A stretch of 36,454 nucleotides of DNA from positions 1 to 36,454 of IMG/VR virus record IMGVR_UViG_3300025151_000124, one strand, 5' to 3'. The position numbers and the translations under genes were made by a program. This DNA comes from a virus. The stretch's first letter is position 1; each line of letters opens with the position of its first letter. The notes below the pieces were generated by a model that saw nothing but the letters and a program-made list of their open reading frames with translations, did no database searches and had not been told where the DNA came from. Below are positions 1-7,558 of the stretch, piece by piece.

Positions 1-94
1 GCAAGTTTACATCTTACGAAGGCAATGCTTCTACAGACGGTCCATTTATTTTTTGTGGCTTCCGCCCGTCTTTTGTGATGATTAAGAACGTAGA
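1..94. repeat. Terminal direct repeat, copy 1 (circular overlap)
   Basis: These 94 bases are identical to 36361-36454. The repeat lies inside a tail-fibre reading frame that continues in phase across the junction. It is therefore best read as the overlap of a circular assembly, giving a 36,360-bp unit. Physical phage termini usually lie near the terminase genes, not in the middle of a fibre gene. Confidence 0.95.
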
Positions 95-326
95 TGCAGT
101 CGAAGACTGGTGGATTCAAGACGCCGTAAGAGAACCATTTAACGGCGGTAATATGGCTAGAATTTCGCCAAGCAGCGGCGGCGCTGAATCTGACAATGTT
201 GCTTGGTTTGATTTCGTCAGCAACGGGCTAAAGGTCAGATACAACGCTGGCGGCATCAACAATTCTGGCACACATATCGTAATGGCATTTGCCGAATCAC
301 CTTTTAAAACTTCAACTGCCCGATAG
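1..326 (+). CDS. Tail fibre protein with LamG-like and DUF7483-like domains, C-terminal part (continues from 34320)
   Basis: This is the last ~108 codons of the gene that starts at 34320 and runs through the circular junction. Joined, the gene is 2,367 nt (788 residues), ending with TAG at 324-326. The frame is the same on both sides (34320 and 75+36360 are both multiples of three). The visible part reads as a beta-rich globular repeat (pattern FIFCGFRPSFVMIKN ... WWIQD ... WFDF ... GLKVR ... HIVMAFAESPF). I recognise this as the C-terminal half of a DUF7483-like domain found in marine phage fibres. The expected role is host receptor contact. The ATG at position 75 is internal and not a start. 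A tail assembly chaperone-like gene follows 9 bases downstream with a strong RBS. Confidence 0.85.
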   Translation, partial: KFTSYEGNASTDGPFIFCGFRPSFVMIKNVDAVEDWWIQDAVREPFNGGNMARISPSSGGAESDNVAWFDFVSNGLKVRYNAGGINNSGTHIVMAFAESPFKTSTAR

Positions 327-335
327 GAGGCACAC

Positions 336-917
336 ATGACATCAATTTTTAAATGCTGCCACGGGCAGACCATTCGACCGGGCAAGGCGTGGACTGACGG
401 AGACGGGGTTACACATCCCGCAAGCTGGCACACCTACAGCGCAGAGCGTAAGGCGGAGCTAGGTATTACCGAGATCGTGCAACAGCCTGCACCGGACAGC
501 CGTCTATATCACTGGGGATATAACGATGACGGCACAGTCAACAGCACGGCCAAGTCGCTAGACGACGTAAACGAAGTCGATGAGGACGGCGATCCGCTGA
601 TGGAAGACGGCGAACAGGTCGTTACCAAGGGCGTCAAGTCGAACCTGATTGCCGAAGTCAAGGCGCAACAAGGTTCATTGTTGTCCCAAACTGACTGGGC
701 TGTGATCCGCAAGGCAGACGCTGGTACGGATATACCGGAGAACATCGCAACCTATCGTGCAGCGATCCGGTCCAAGGCCACAGAGATGGAGACCGCTATT
801 GCTAACGCTGCCGACACTGACGCCGTTGCTGCGCTGTTCCTGACGTACACGCTGGAAGACGACGGCACGACGACCAAGTCGGGCATCTTGTACGATTGGC
901 CTGAGCTTTCAGAATGA
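336..917 (+). CDS. Tail fibre assembly chaperone-like protein (Phage_tail_APC type C-terminus)
   Basis: 193 residues. The C-terminal half (about residues 110-170) has the pattern LLSQTDW-VIRKADAG--IPENI--YR-AIR, which I recognise as the phage tail assembly chaperone family (Phage_tail_APC). Such proteins usually sit next to the fibre they help fold or attach, and here the fibre ends 9 bases upstream. The N-terminal ~80 residues are acidic and Asp/Gly-rich, with no recognised domain. The start has a good Shine-Dalgarno (GGAGG, 6 bases before ATG). Base composition looks GC-rich like the fibre and unlike the AT-rich lysis genes that begin at 914, which suggests the fibre and this gene move as one module. 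The stop overlaps the next start as ATGA. The family call is moderate; the role is inferred. Confidence 0.65.
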   Translation: MTSIFKCCHGQTIRPGKAWTDGDGVTHPASWHTYSAERKAELGITEIVQQPAPDSRLYHWGYNDDGTVNSTAKSLDDVNEVDEDGDPLMEDGEQVVTKGVKSNLIAEVKAQQGSLLSQTDWAVIRKADAGTDIPENIATYRAAIRSKATEMETAIANAADTDAVAALFLTYTLEDDGTTTKSGILYDWPELSE

Positions 918-1234
918 TAAGAAGGTTTTTCTTTCTCTGGGTTTTTACTTTAGTAACCTTAGCAGTCTATGCTACTACAGTTAAAGCAGATGAAATACCT
1001 TGTGTAGGAAAAGAAGAAAGTAAAATATTTGAACCTTCTGAGTTTGTTCGTGGTTATGGAATTAGAGAAGGAGCTTTAGTTAAACTGTCTGTTAGCACTG
1101 AAGGATACTGGCTTCTTACCCTATCTCCTCCTGAAATGGAAGGTGCAGTTTGTATAGTTTTTATGGGAACGGATTGGAAGTTTGTAACTTCTAAAGATAC
1201 TAAAGAAGAGGTTAAGTATGGAAGGAGCAATTGA
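914..1234 (+). CDS. Small exported protein, first gene of the lysis cluster
   Basis: 106 residues. The N-terminus is a signal peptide: Arg-rich start (MIRR), hydrophobic core FFFLWVFTLVTLAVYA, then TTVKADE with a likely signal peptidase I site after VKA near residue 25. The mature part is about 80 residues with two cysteines (PCVG and AVCIVF) that could form a disulphide in the periplasm. No lipobox is seen, so it is not an obvious outer-membrane lipoprotein spanin. It overlaps the upstream gene (ATGA) and the downstream gene by 17 bases, and lies directly before a membrane coiled-coil protein, a holin and an endolysin. A lysis-related or envelope role is inferred from position only; the family is not recognised. 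Confidence 0.6.
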   Translation: MIRRFFFLWVFTLVTLAVYATTVKADEIPCVGKEESKIFEPSEFVRGYGIREGALVKLSVSTEGYWLLTLSPPEMEGAVCIVFMGTDWKFVTSKDTKEEVKYGRSN

Positions 1235-1580
1235 TTTAAGAACCGTATTAACCTTAGGAGGTGTTTTGTTTAGTGTAGCTGGAGCCAGTGCTGTAGCTAA
1301 AATGCAAATAAAACAACTATCAGAAGCTTTAGAAGACGTAGAGCAACGTCTAAGAAAAATGGATAGCAGGTGTGACAAGCTTAATACCTCTACAGAAACT
1401 CAGGAGCAACGTATAGACGTTCTTTCTAAGATGGCTTCTCCAGAAAACCTTAGACGAGATCACATGCAACTAGCAGAAATGCTAACTACTGTTAAACAGC
1501 TTGAAAAAAATTACGACCGGATATATGCCATGCACAATGGAAAACATCCGCCGGTAGCCAACGAAAGGAAAGCAGAATAA
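1218..1580 (+). CDS. N-terminally anchored coiled-coil membrane protein (possible lysis accessory / inner spanin-like)
   Basis: 120 residues. One hydrophobic segment (about residues 8-28, VLTLGGVLFSVAGASAVA) is followed by a long charged helix with heptad-like spacing (KQLSEALEDVEQRLRKM ... QEQRIDVLSKM ... MLTTVKQLEKNYDRI). Topology is therefore a short N-terminus, one membrane span and a coiled-coil domain. That architecture matches inner-membrane spanin subunits and DUF2730-type phage proteins, but I see no sequence signature that decides. RBS GAGG lies 6 bases before the start. The stop overlaps the holin start as TAATG, so translation is probably coupled. It sits inside a compact lysis cluster. 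Confidence 0.6.
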   Translation: MEGAIDLRTVLTLGGVLFSVAGASAVAKMQIKQLSEALEDVEQRLRKMDSRCDKLNTSTETQEQRIDVLSKMASPENLRRDHMQLAEMLTTVKQLEKNYDRIYAMHNGKHPPVANERKAE

Positions 1581-2014
1581 TGTTAAGCTTAGTGGGATCA
1601 CTCCTTGGATTTGCTACTTCAACTGGCCCCGGCCTTTTCAAGATGTACATGGAAGGCAAGCAGGATGTCAGGGACAAAGAGCATGAACTTAAAATTATGG
1701 CTCAACAGTCTCAGGATCGTAGAGATGAGGCTGTAATTACCAGTGTAGGTGAAACTAACATAGCGGTACATAAGAATGCCGATGAACACACCAAACGTGC
1801 TAGTCAGTGGGTAGTCAACCTGTCTGCTACGGTACGTCCTCTGATTACCTACTTTTTCTTTCTTGAGTTTGTCCTTTTAACTTTTCTGTCAGCCTTCGGT
1901 CTTATTAGCGTAGAGTTGTTTGACAAGCTGTGGTCAGATGAAATCGTAGGTATCTTTAGTGTCATCATCAGCTTTTGGTTTGGTCAACGTCTGGTTAGCA
2001 AGTGGTCTAAATGA
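1580..2014 (+). CDS. Holin, GTA-type three-transmembrane family
   Basis: 144 residues. A weak N-terminal hydrophobic stretch (LVGSLLGFATSTGPGLF) is followed by a charged linker. Two strong membrane segments then follow, at about residues 93-115 (RPLITYFFFLEFVLLTFLSAFGLI) and 122-137 (IVGIFSVIISFWFG). The pattern VNLSATVRPLITY ... FWFGQR near the C-terminus matches the holin family first described for gene-transfer-agent release in Rhodobacterales (GTA_holin_3TM). The product would form inner-membrane holes that let the endolysin reach the cell wall. The endolysin start overlaps its stop (ATGATAA at 2011). The family is shared with alphaproteobacterial phages and agrees with the suggested host group. 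Confidence 0.75.
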   Translation: MLSLVGSLLGFATSTGPGLFKMYMEGKQDVRDKEHELKIMAQQSQDRRDEAVITSVGETNIAVHKNADEHTKRASQWVVNLSATVRPLITYFFFLEFVLLTFLSAFGLISVELFDKLWSDEIVGIFSVIISFWFGQRLVSKWSK

Positions 2015-2472
2015 TAAACAAGAAAGGTCTGGAGTTAATCGAAAGCTTCGAGGGTTTTCGTTCTGAACCTTACAAAGACGTAGCTGGTATCTGGACAATA
2101 GGTGTAGGATCAATATACGGACTAGACGGAAGCAGAGTTACCAGAGATCACAGGCCGGTTACAAAAGAAGAAGCGTTTGGTCTGATGGAACGAGACTTGA
2201 AGACAACGGTAAACAGGCTGGGAAATCTAATTAAAGTACCAGTAAATGAAAACCAGTTAGCTGCTTTAGCTAGTTTTGTCTACAACATAGGATCAGGAGC
2301 GTTTCAACGAAGCACAGCAAGAATGAAGCTAAACAGAGAAGATTACTTTGGTTGTGCTAATGAGTTTCTTAAGTGGAAGTATGCAAACAAAAGAGTTATT
2401 CCCGGTTTGCTGAGAAGAAGAGAAGCAGAGCGGCAGCTATTTTTAGATGAGGAATTAACTGATGAGCTATAG
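2011..2472 (+). CDS. Endolysin, T4-type lysozyme (glycoside hydrolase 24)
   Basis: 153 residues, a usual length for a single-domain phage muramidase. The catalytic E-8aa-D-5aa-T triad of GH24 enzymes is present as E14, D23 and T29 within IESFEGFRSEPYKDVAG-WTIGVG. Other family motifs are NQLAALASFVYNIGSGAF (about residues 87-104) and GLLRRREAERQLF near the C-terminus. It hydrolyses the beta-1,4 bond between N-acetylmuramic acid and N-acetylglucosamine. There is no N-terminal signal or anchor segment, so it should be cytoplasmic and need the holin encoded immediately upstream (start overlaps holin stop by 4 bases). The downstream tail gene begins inside its last codons, with GAGGA as RBS. Confidence 0.93.
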   Translation: MINKKGLELIESFEGFRSEPYKDVAGIWTIGVGSIYGLDGSRVTRDHRPVTKEEAFGLMERDLKTTVNRLGNLIKVPVNENQLAALASFVYNIGSGAFQRSTARMKLNREDYFGCANEFLKWKYANKRVIPGLLRRREAERQLFLDEELTDEL

Positions 2473-3118
2473 GACTGTCATAGACAAGGTTTTAACGAGG
2501 CTTAGAGAGGACACCATTGGTGCTGATTGGGTTGGGGCTATCTCCTCTGCATCTGAAGTAGATGCCTATCAGAAGCTCATTGGAGAGCTTGTAAACGAGG
2601 CTAAGGATATTGCCGAGGATTCTTGGAACTGGACTTCACTACGTTCTGTTGAAACAGTGACCACGGCAGCTTCTACAGCTACCTACGATATGTCTAACGT
2701 AACCGACAGGACACGTATCTTGCAGGTTATAGACAACACCAACGATAACAAACTGAAGCAGATCAGTGACTCACACTTCTACAACCTGACTTACATCGGT
2801 GACACTCAGACTGCTAACCCCAGCTACTATCGCTTGAACGATAATGACATCTCCTTCTGGCCTACTCCAGACGCGGTGTATGACATCAAGGTACACGCAG
2901 TTATTCCTCAGGCTGATCTCACGTCAGCTACAGATACCTTTACTCTTCCTGAAAATATCATCGTTCTTGGAGCTTACTCACTAGCTCTGGCAGAACGTGG
3001 AGAAGATGGTGGTACAACCTCTGACCTTGCTCTACGACGCTTTCAGCAAGCATTGGGAGATGCCATTGTACAAGACGAGAACCGAACTGTAAACGAGACG
3101 ACGTGGTATGCCAGTTAA
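2462..3118 (+). CDS. Head-tail adaptor / tail tubular protein A-like (T7 gp11-type)
   Basis: 218 residues. The N-terminal helical part (TVIDKVLTRLREDTI ... YQKLIGELVNEAKDIAEDSWNWTSLR) followed by a beta region ending in LPENIIVLGAYSLALAERGEDGG resembles the T7 gp11 / P22 gp4-like adaptor family of short-tailed phages. The characteristic W-N-W-T after the helices and the late LPE-I...Y-LALAERG helix are visible. Its product should form a ring between portal and tail nozzle. It overlaps the endolysin by 11 bases and the next gene (nozzle) by 11 bases, and gp11-like and gp12-like genes are normally adjacent. Placement after the lysis genes follows the marine T7-like order. Family assignment is from pattern recognition, not a search. 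Confidence 0.75.
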   Translation: MSYRTVIDKVLTRLREDTIGADWVGAISSASEVDAYQKLIGELVNEAKDIAEDSWNWTSLRSVETVTTAASTATYDMSNVTDRTRILQVIDNTNDNKLKQISDSHFYNLTYIGDTQTANPSYYRLNDNDISFWPTPDAVYDIKVHAVIPQADLTSATDTFTLPENIIVLGAYSLALAERGEDGGTTSDLALRRFQQALGDAIVQDENRTVNETTWYAS

Positions 3119-4682
3119 ACCAGTTACCCCGGTAATCCTGAAGGGTATAGGTTCCAGAGGACTTAATACCCAAACTCAGAGTTCTACGATTGGTCCAGAG
3201 TTTCTGACTGAGGCTGAGAACGTAGTCTACGATCTAGAAGGTCGTATGGGTCCAAGGAAGGGCATCAAACAAATTACAAGTGCGGTAGCATCTCCTGTGA
3301 AATCCGTAGGAGAGTTTGTTAAATCTGACCGTACCAGAGAATACTATGGTGGTTCTGGAGCAACCATTGTAAAGTTGAACTTTGCTACTACTCCAGATAC
3401 TCTGGTTACTCAAACTTTCTCAGGAACTCCTCAAACCATTACCGATAGTAATTGGCAGTGGATAAACTTTAATGATGAGTTCTGGGGTGTACAGGCAGGT
3501 CATAAGGTTATCAACTATGATGGTACAAACTGGTACGATATTGATGATCTAACTGGTTACCACGCTCCTTCTGGTGTTACTACCTTTGATCCTAACTGCG
3601 CTCTTGGTGAGTTTGGTCGTATTTTTTACGGCGGTGTTACTGAAGCAAAAGGAACTTTGTTTTACTCAGACAACCTCATTGGTCAGGACTTAAACACAGG
3701 AGCTTCTGGTCAGCTTGATCTAAAAACTGTCTGGGGTAATGATGAGATAGTTGGTTTAGGTTCTATTGAAAACAAAATAGTAATCTTTGGTAAACAGAAC
3801 ATTGCTATTTATTCTGGTGCCACCAACCCAGCTACTATGGTTCTTGACGAACTGATTCGAGATGTAGGGTTAGCAGGTAGAGATAACATTGTATACGTAG
3901 ACTCTGATGTAGTCTTTCTAAGCTACGAAGGTCTTCAGTCGCTCTCTCGTATACAACAGAGTGACGGTAAGTCTCCTTTGGAAGGTTTATCTCTTACAGT
4001 GCGTAACGACCTTACAAGGCTGTTATCTTCGTCAGATGTGGGTAATATTAAAAGCGTTTACTACCAGAAAGAAGGTATTGTAATTACCTTCATGCCTGAC
4101 GATAACAAAGCATACGTGTTTGATTTTACTGTAGGCAAAAGGGCGCTTCCCCGGATAACCACTTGGACATTTAAAGACAACCCCCTGTGTGCCGTCAGCA
4201 CTTTAAGTGGTGAGCTTTACATGGGTTTATCGGACTCTGTTGCAAAATACGACGAATACTATGATGTAGCCTTGGATGGCGGTGGTAATGATGTTACTAG
4301 CGATTACAACTGGCTTTTTCAAACTCCTTGGTTGGACTTTGGTGACCCTGTGTTTACCAAGATACTCAAGCAAGGCTTGTTTACCATTACAGGTGGTGAG
4401 GGAGCAGCGGCTACTGTAGAGATTTCTAAGGATTACGAAGAGGACTCTAAGTTTTCCAAGACATTTAACCTAACCAGCGATGCAGTTAAGTTTTTATATG
4501 GCGCTGCAAACTCACTATACGGAGCAGCTAAGTATGCTCCCGCTGCTAGTCCCAAAGAATACAGGGTATCTCTTGCCAGAGCAGGTAAAACAATTAGACT
4601 TAAGATGACGTTTGACGTAACTGGTCATTACTCAAGCTTGATTAACACAACACTTCTTACCAAACAAGGTAAAGTTAGATAA
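3108..4682 (+). CDS. Tail nozzle / tail tubular protein B-like (T7 gp12-type)
   Basis: 524 residues. The N-terminus (RGLNTQTQS--IGPEFLTEAENVVYDLEGRMGPRKGIKQI) is the opening typical of podovirus nozzle or stabilisation proteins, followed by blade-like repeats rich in G, Y and D (YYGGSGATIVKLNF, INYDGTNWYDID, YSGATNPATMV, VVFLSYEGLQSLSR). A C-terminal beta region follows. The length is shorter than T7 gp12 (about 794) but suits the marine group. It should form the distal tail tube together with the adaptor encoded just upstream (11-base overlap). The RBS ahead of the start is weak, so translational coupling to the adaptor is likely. Family call from pattern and gene order. Confidence 0.72.
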   Translation: MPVKPVTPVILKGIGSRGLNTQTQSSTIGPEFLTEAENVVYDLEGRMGPRKGIKQITSAVASPVKSVGEFVKSDRTREYYGGSGATIVKLNFATTPDTLVTQTFSGTPQTITDSNWQWINFNDEFWGVQAGHKVINYDGTNWYDIDDLTGYHAPSGVTTFDPNCALGEFGRIFYGGVTEAKGTLFYSDNLIGQDLNTGASGQLDLKTVWGNDEIVGLGSIENKIVIFGKQNIAIYSGATNPATMVLDELIRDVGLAGRDNIVYVDSDVVFLSYEGLQSLSRIQQSDGKSPLEGLSLTVRNDLTRLLSSSDVGNIKSVYYQKEGIVITFMPDDNKAYVFDFTVGKRALPRITTWTFKDNPLCAVSTLSGELYMGLSDSVAKYDEYYDVALDGGGNDVTSDYNWLFQTPWLDFGDPVFTKILKQGLFTITGGEGAAATVEISKDYEEDSKFSKTFNLTSDAVKFLYGAANSLYGAAKYAPAASPKEYRVSLARAGKTIRLKMTFDVTGHYSSLINTTLLTKQGKVR

Positions 4683-4700
4683 CTTTAAGAGGAAAAAGAT

Positions 4701-5483
4701 ATGTCGTCACTTTTTGGAGATATAGTAGGTGCAGGACTAAGCTTCTTCGGTCAACGAGAGCAAGCTTCAGCCGCACGAAAAGCCGCTGAAACTCAAGCAC
4801 AGGCAGCTAGAGACGCGGCAGCGGCTGCAACAGATGCTGCTACGCCCTACACTGTAGCATCCCTCGGTGGTATAGCAGAGTTTGATCCAGATAAACAAGC
4901 TGCATTACTTACGCTCTCTCCAGAGCTTACGGATATTTACCAAGGTGGTCTTGGCCGTAGTGGTCTGTTTGGTACTCAAGCCGCTGATTATGCCTTTATG
5001 GACCCCTTTGCAGCAGGAGAACAGTTCTACCAGCAGATGCAACCTTTCTTTCAGGAGGAAGAGGACAAAGCTAGAACTGACTTAGAGACACGTCTGCTTG
5101 CACAGGGACGCCTTGGTAGCACCGGTGGTGCTGAAGAGCAGAGGGCGCTTGAGGAAGCTATTCAAAAATCCAGAGCGCAGCGCAGGACCGCTGGGTTTAC
5201 TCAGGCTCAGTCTCTGATCGACACTCTTCTCGGTAGAGAACGTGGTGATATTGCACAGTCTGTTGGTCTTTTGGAAATTCCCATTGCACAGGCTAATGTT
5301 GGCCGTGGTATTGGAGGTAGTATTGGTTCGGTCGCAGCTTCTGGTCTTCAGTCTCAGGCAGCATCTCAGCGCCTTCTTGCTCAGACTGCGGCACAAGACC
5401 CCGGCTTGTTTGGTACACTAGCGTCTGGTATCGGTGGGATGATTAGACAGAATTCTTTGATTAACCAGTTAAAATCAAGATAG
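4701..5483 (+). CDS. Alanine-rich internal virion / ejection protein candidate
   Basis: 260 residues. A glycine-rich hydrophobic N-terminus (LFGDIVGAGLSFFG) precedes an Ala/Gln-rich helix (REQASAARKAAETQAQAAR). A helical core follows with GRLGSTGGAEEQRALEEAIQKSRAQRR near residues 135-162, and a Gly/Ser/Ala-rich tail. The small Ala-rich protein directly after the nozzle gene corresponds in position to T7 gp14, the small inner-core protein ejected into the host envelope. The GRLGSTGG-AE motif recurs in unnamed podovirus structural proteins that I remember, but I cannot name a family. RBS GAGG is 9 bases before the start. Role inferred from position and composition. Confidence 0.55.
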   Translation: MSSLFGDIVGAGLSFFGQREQASAARKAAETQAQAARDAAAAATDAATPYTVASLGGIAEFDPDKQAALLTLSPELTDIYQGGLGRSGLFGTQAADYAFMDPFAAGEQFYQQMQPFFQEEEDKARTDLETRLLAQGRLGSTGGAEEQRALEEAIQKSRAQRRTAGFTQAQSLIDTLLGRERGDIAQSVGLLEIPIAQANVGRGIGGSIGSVAASGLQSQAASQRLLAQTAAQDPGLFGTLASGIGGMIRQNSLINQLKSR

Positions 5484-5491
5484 GAAACGTA

Positions 5492-6688
5492 ATGGCTACT
5501 AATCTTCCTCCCTTTCTGATTAATTATCTTTTAAATCGAGGTCTATTTTCCGATAGATTTTCTGCACAAGAGGATACTCAAGAAACTTCTAAAGAAGAAA
5601 AAGAAGAACAAGAACTTACTTTTGAAAAAGTTCTTCGAGAGATTTTAGACGGTGGTCCTGACCCAGTAGATACTACTTCAGCTACTTCAGCTACTTCAGC
5701 TACTTCAGTTTCTTCAGCACCTTCTTCAGCATCTTCTTCAGCGACACCCTCAACTGGTGGTCTATTCAGTGGCGTACAGCAAGCTATAGATGATATTTTT
5801 TCTTTTGATCTGGATAAAGCTGCGGTAGATGCAGTTGAAAAAGCAACTGGACTTGATTTAAGTTTTAAAGGATTGTTTGGTATAGAAACCCCTTCGTTTA
5901 TTGATGCCTATAATAGAGCGCGGCCAAGTAACGTAACTGATGCTATCATGAAAAGCCCTAATCAACCTGTAGGAACAAAGATCGCCGCTGGGCTGCACCG
6001 AGGTTTAATGGCCCTTGCTCCGATGAGTGTTACGGCTGCTGGAACAGCACTGAACGCCTTCACGGGAGCTAGTGATCCTTTTGATCCTGAGAAAGATATT
6101 GCAATAAACTATGATCCCCATGCTAATGTAACTACAATTTCATCCAAAGAACCTGTTAATTATGATCTTGAGTTAGACCCTGAACCTAATGTAGATAGAC
6201 ATCAATTTGGTATGGCTTTTGACCTTGCAGACCTAATGGCTGCGGAACAAGCGGGAAAAATTTCAGGCATGTCTACGAACTATACTAAAGCTTACTCTGC
6301 GTGGGATTGGGGAGACCGCGGATTTAATATGGCGGGGGTAGTTGGTTCTTTAGACCCCGTGTCACAATTAACAAATGCTGCTGGTAAGACTTTAGGTTTT
6401 GATTTCAGTGGTTTTGCCACTCCCGGTGCATTTTCAACACAGCCTGACTTTACAAGTCCCTATGGATTTACTCAGGGTTACCACAGTCCTGAGTTTGATC
6501 CCGGAGCTAGAGGGCCTAGCTTAGACGCCCCATCTTATGATCCCGATACAGGTAAGCTTGATTTTGGATTTGAAGAGGGAACTCCCGGTCGTAGCACAAC
6601 AAAAGGCGGTCCTGACTTAGACTTTAGCGATGTAAGTGCTGATGTTGATAGTATTTCTTACGATGATTCCGATTTTGACGATTTCTAA
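5492..6688 (+). CDS. Unknown virion-associated protein with Ser/Thr/Ala repeat linker
   Basis: 398 residues, no recognised family. The order is: an N-terminal ~45 residues rich in E and K, a low-complexity linker (about residues 60-90) of Ala-Thr-Ser and Ser-Ser-Ala units encoded by 9-base repeats, a helical middle (FSGVQQAIDDIFSF ... VEKATGLDLSF), a central part with DRHQFGMAFDLADLMAAEQAGKI, and an Asp-rich acidic tail ending DDSDFDDF. It lies between two internal-virion candidates and shares their operon, with an RBS (GGAAA) 8 bases upstream. A structural or ejected protein is most likely. The flexible linker suggests two separate domains. Confidence 0.5.
   Translation: MATNLPPFLINYLLNRGLFSDRFSAQEDTQETSKEEKEEQELTFEKVLREILDGGPDPVDTTSATSATSATSVSSAPSSASSSATPSTGGLFSGVQQAIDDIFSFDLDKAAVDAVEKATGLDLSFKGLFGIETPSFIDAYNRARPSNVTDAIMKSPNQPVGTKIAAGLHRGLMALAPMSVTAAGTALNAFTGASDPFDPEKDIAINYDPHANVTTISSKEPVNYDLELDPEPNVDRHQFGMAFDLADLMAAEQAGKISGMSTNYTKAYSAWDWGDRGFNMAGVVGSLDPVSQLTNAAGKTLGFDFSGFATPGAFSTQPDFTSPYGFTQGYHSPEFDPGARGPSLDAPSYDPDTGKLDFGFEEGTPGRSTTKGGPDLDFSDVSADVDSISYDDSDFDDF
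5672..5743 (+). repeat. Tandem 9-base repeats encoding Ala/Thr-Ser linker
   Basis: About eight degenerate units built on GCTACTTCA. Units 2-4 (5681-5707) are identical, and later units vary to GTTTCTTCA and GCATCTTCT. The unit is a multiple of three, so copy-number change by slippage would alter linker length without breaking the frame. Confidence 0.85.
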
Positions 6689-6712
6689 TTAAAATTTAAC
6701 GAGGAAAAAGAA

Positions 6713-7555
6713 ATGGCAAATGGTTTTGGTTTGTTTAATACGCAGAACAATGCTGCACGAGTAATGCTACAGATGGAAGCTGAAAGGGCCAAGCGTATCA
6801 GAGATGCTGGTGCTGGCATGGACCCGATTGTTGCTTCTATGGCACGAGCGCAAGCAGGTATGCGTGAGAGTGTGGGTGACCTAACGAGAACTGGCATGGG
6901 ACTCTTTGGTAAGCCAGCCGCTGAAGACCCTCGTCTAACTATGGCTAAAGAACGTGACAGAGATCGTAACATGTTTATGGCGGAACTACAAAAGTTTCGC
7001 TCTAAGGACAGCGCCGGTGGAGAAGAAATTACTGAAGAAGAAATGAGGGCTGGTTTTTCCATGCTTCTTCCTAAGTATCCAAACGAAGCTAGACAGTTCC
7101 TTGCTATGGCTCAGTCCATGAGAAAAGAAAAACTAGATGAGATAAAGGCACTATCTGATAGATACGCTTCTCAAGCAAAGCTTCTTAAGGCACAAGGATT
7201 AAACGTAAGCTCTGGAGACATAAAAAGAATAGAAGAGCAGGTAGAAAAAGCAATGGGTTTCCAAGGCATGTTTACCTACAATGCTGATGGAAAAGTCATA
7301 TCGTTAAAAACTGGAAGCTCAAGACTAGCTAGCCCGGAACTTTTTAATACAGCTAATAAGTATTTAACTGAAGCTACAAAAGTTTTCGTAGAGGGTAGCA
7401 AAAAAGGAGGTACTGGTCCCGGCTACGTAGCTATGAGAGAATGGATTACAAAGAATGTTAAATCTTTCGGTAAAGAAGGAAGCGGCACAGGCTCTGGCCC
7501 CGGCTCTGATAATGACCCGTTAAATCTTCGGGGTAATAAGAAGGGTAAAACTTAA
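6713..7555 (+). CDS. Internal virion protein candidate, helical
   Basis: 280 residues, no recognised family. The N-terminus is Met/Ala-rich helical (NNAARVMLQMEAERAKRIRDAG, then IVASMARAQAGMRESVGDLTR). A charged middle with E/K runs follows, then a C-terminal Gly/Ser tail (about residues 255-280) ending in basic GNKKGKT. It stands between a repeat-containing structural candidate and the 1,384-residue ejection protein, where T7-like phages encode their mid-size inner-core protein (gp15 position). The RBS GAGG lies 9 bases before ATG. The equivalence to gp15 rests on position and helical content only. Confidence 0.5.
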   Translation: MANGFGLFNTQNNAARVMLQMEAERAKRIRDAGAGMDPIVASMARAQAGMRESVGDLTRTGMGLFGKPAAEDPRLTMAKERDRDRNMFMAELQKFRSKDSAGGEEITEEEMRAGFSMLLPKYPNEARQFLAMAQSMRKEKLDEIKALSDRYASQAKLLKAQGLNVSSGDIKRIEEQVEKAMGFQGMFTYNADGKVISLKTGSSRLASPELFNTANKYLTEATKVFVEGSKKGGTGPGYVAMREWITKNVKSFGKEGSGTGSGPGSDNDPLNLRGNKKGKT

Positions 7556-7558
7556 AAT

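Noticed and set aside
1-94. The 94-base end repeats as true phage terminal repeats of the T7 kind
   Set aside because: They lie within a tail-fibre coding frame, far from the terminase and control region, and the frame continues across them. Assembly overlap of a circular map is simpler.
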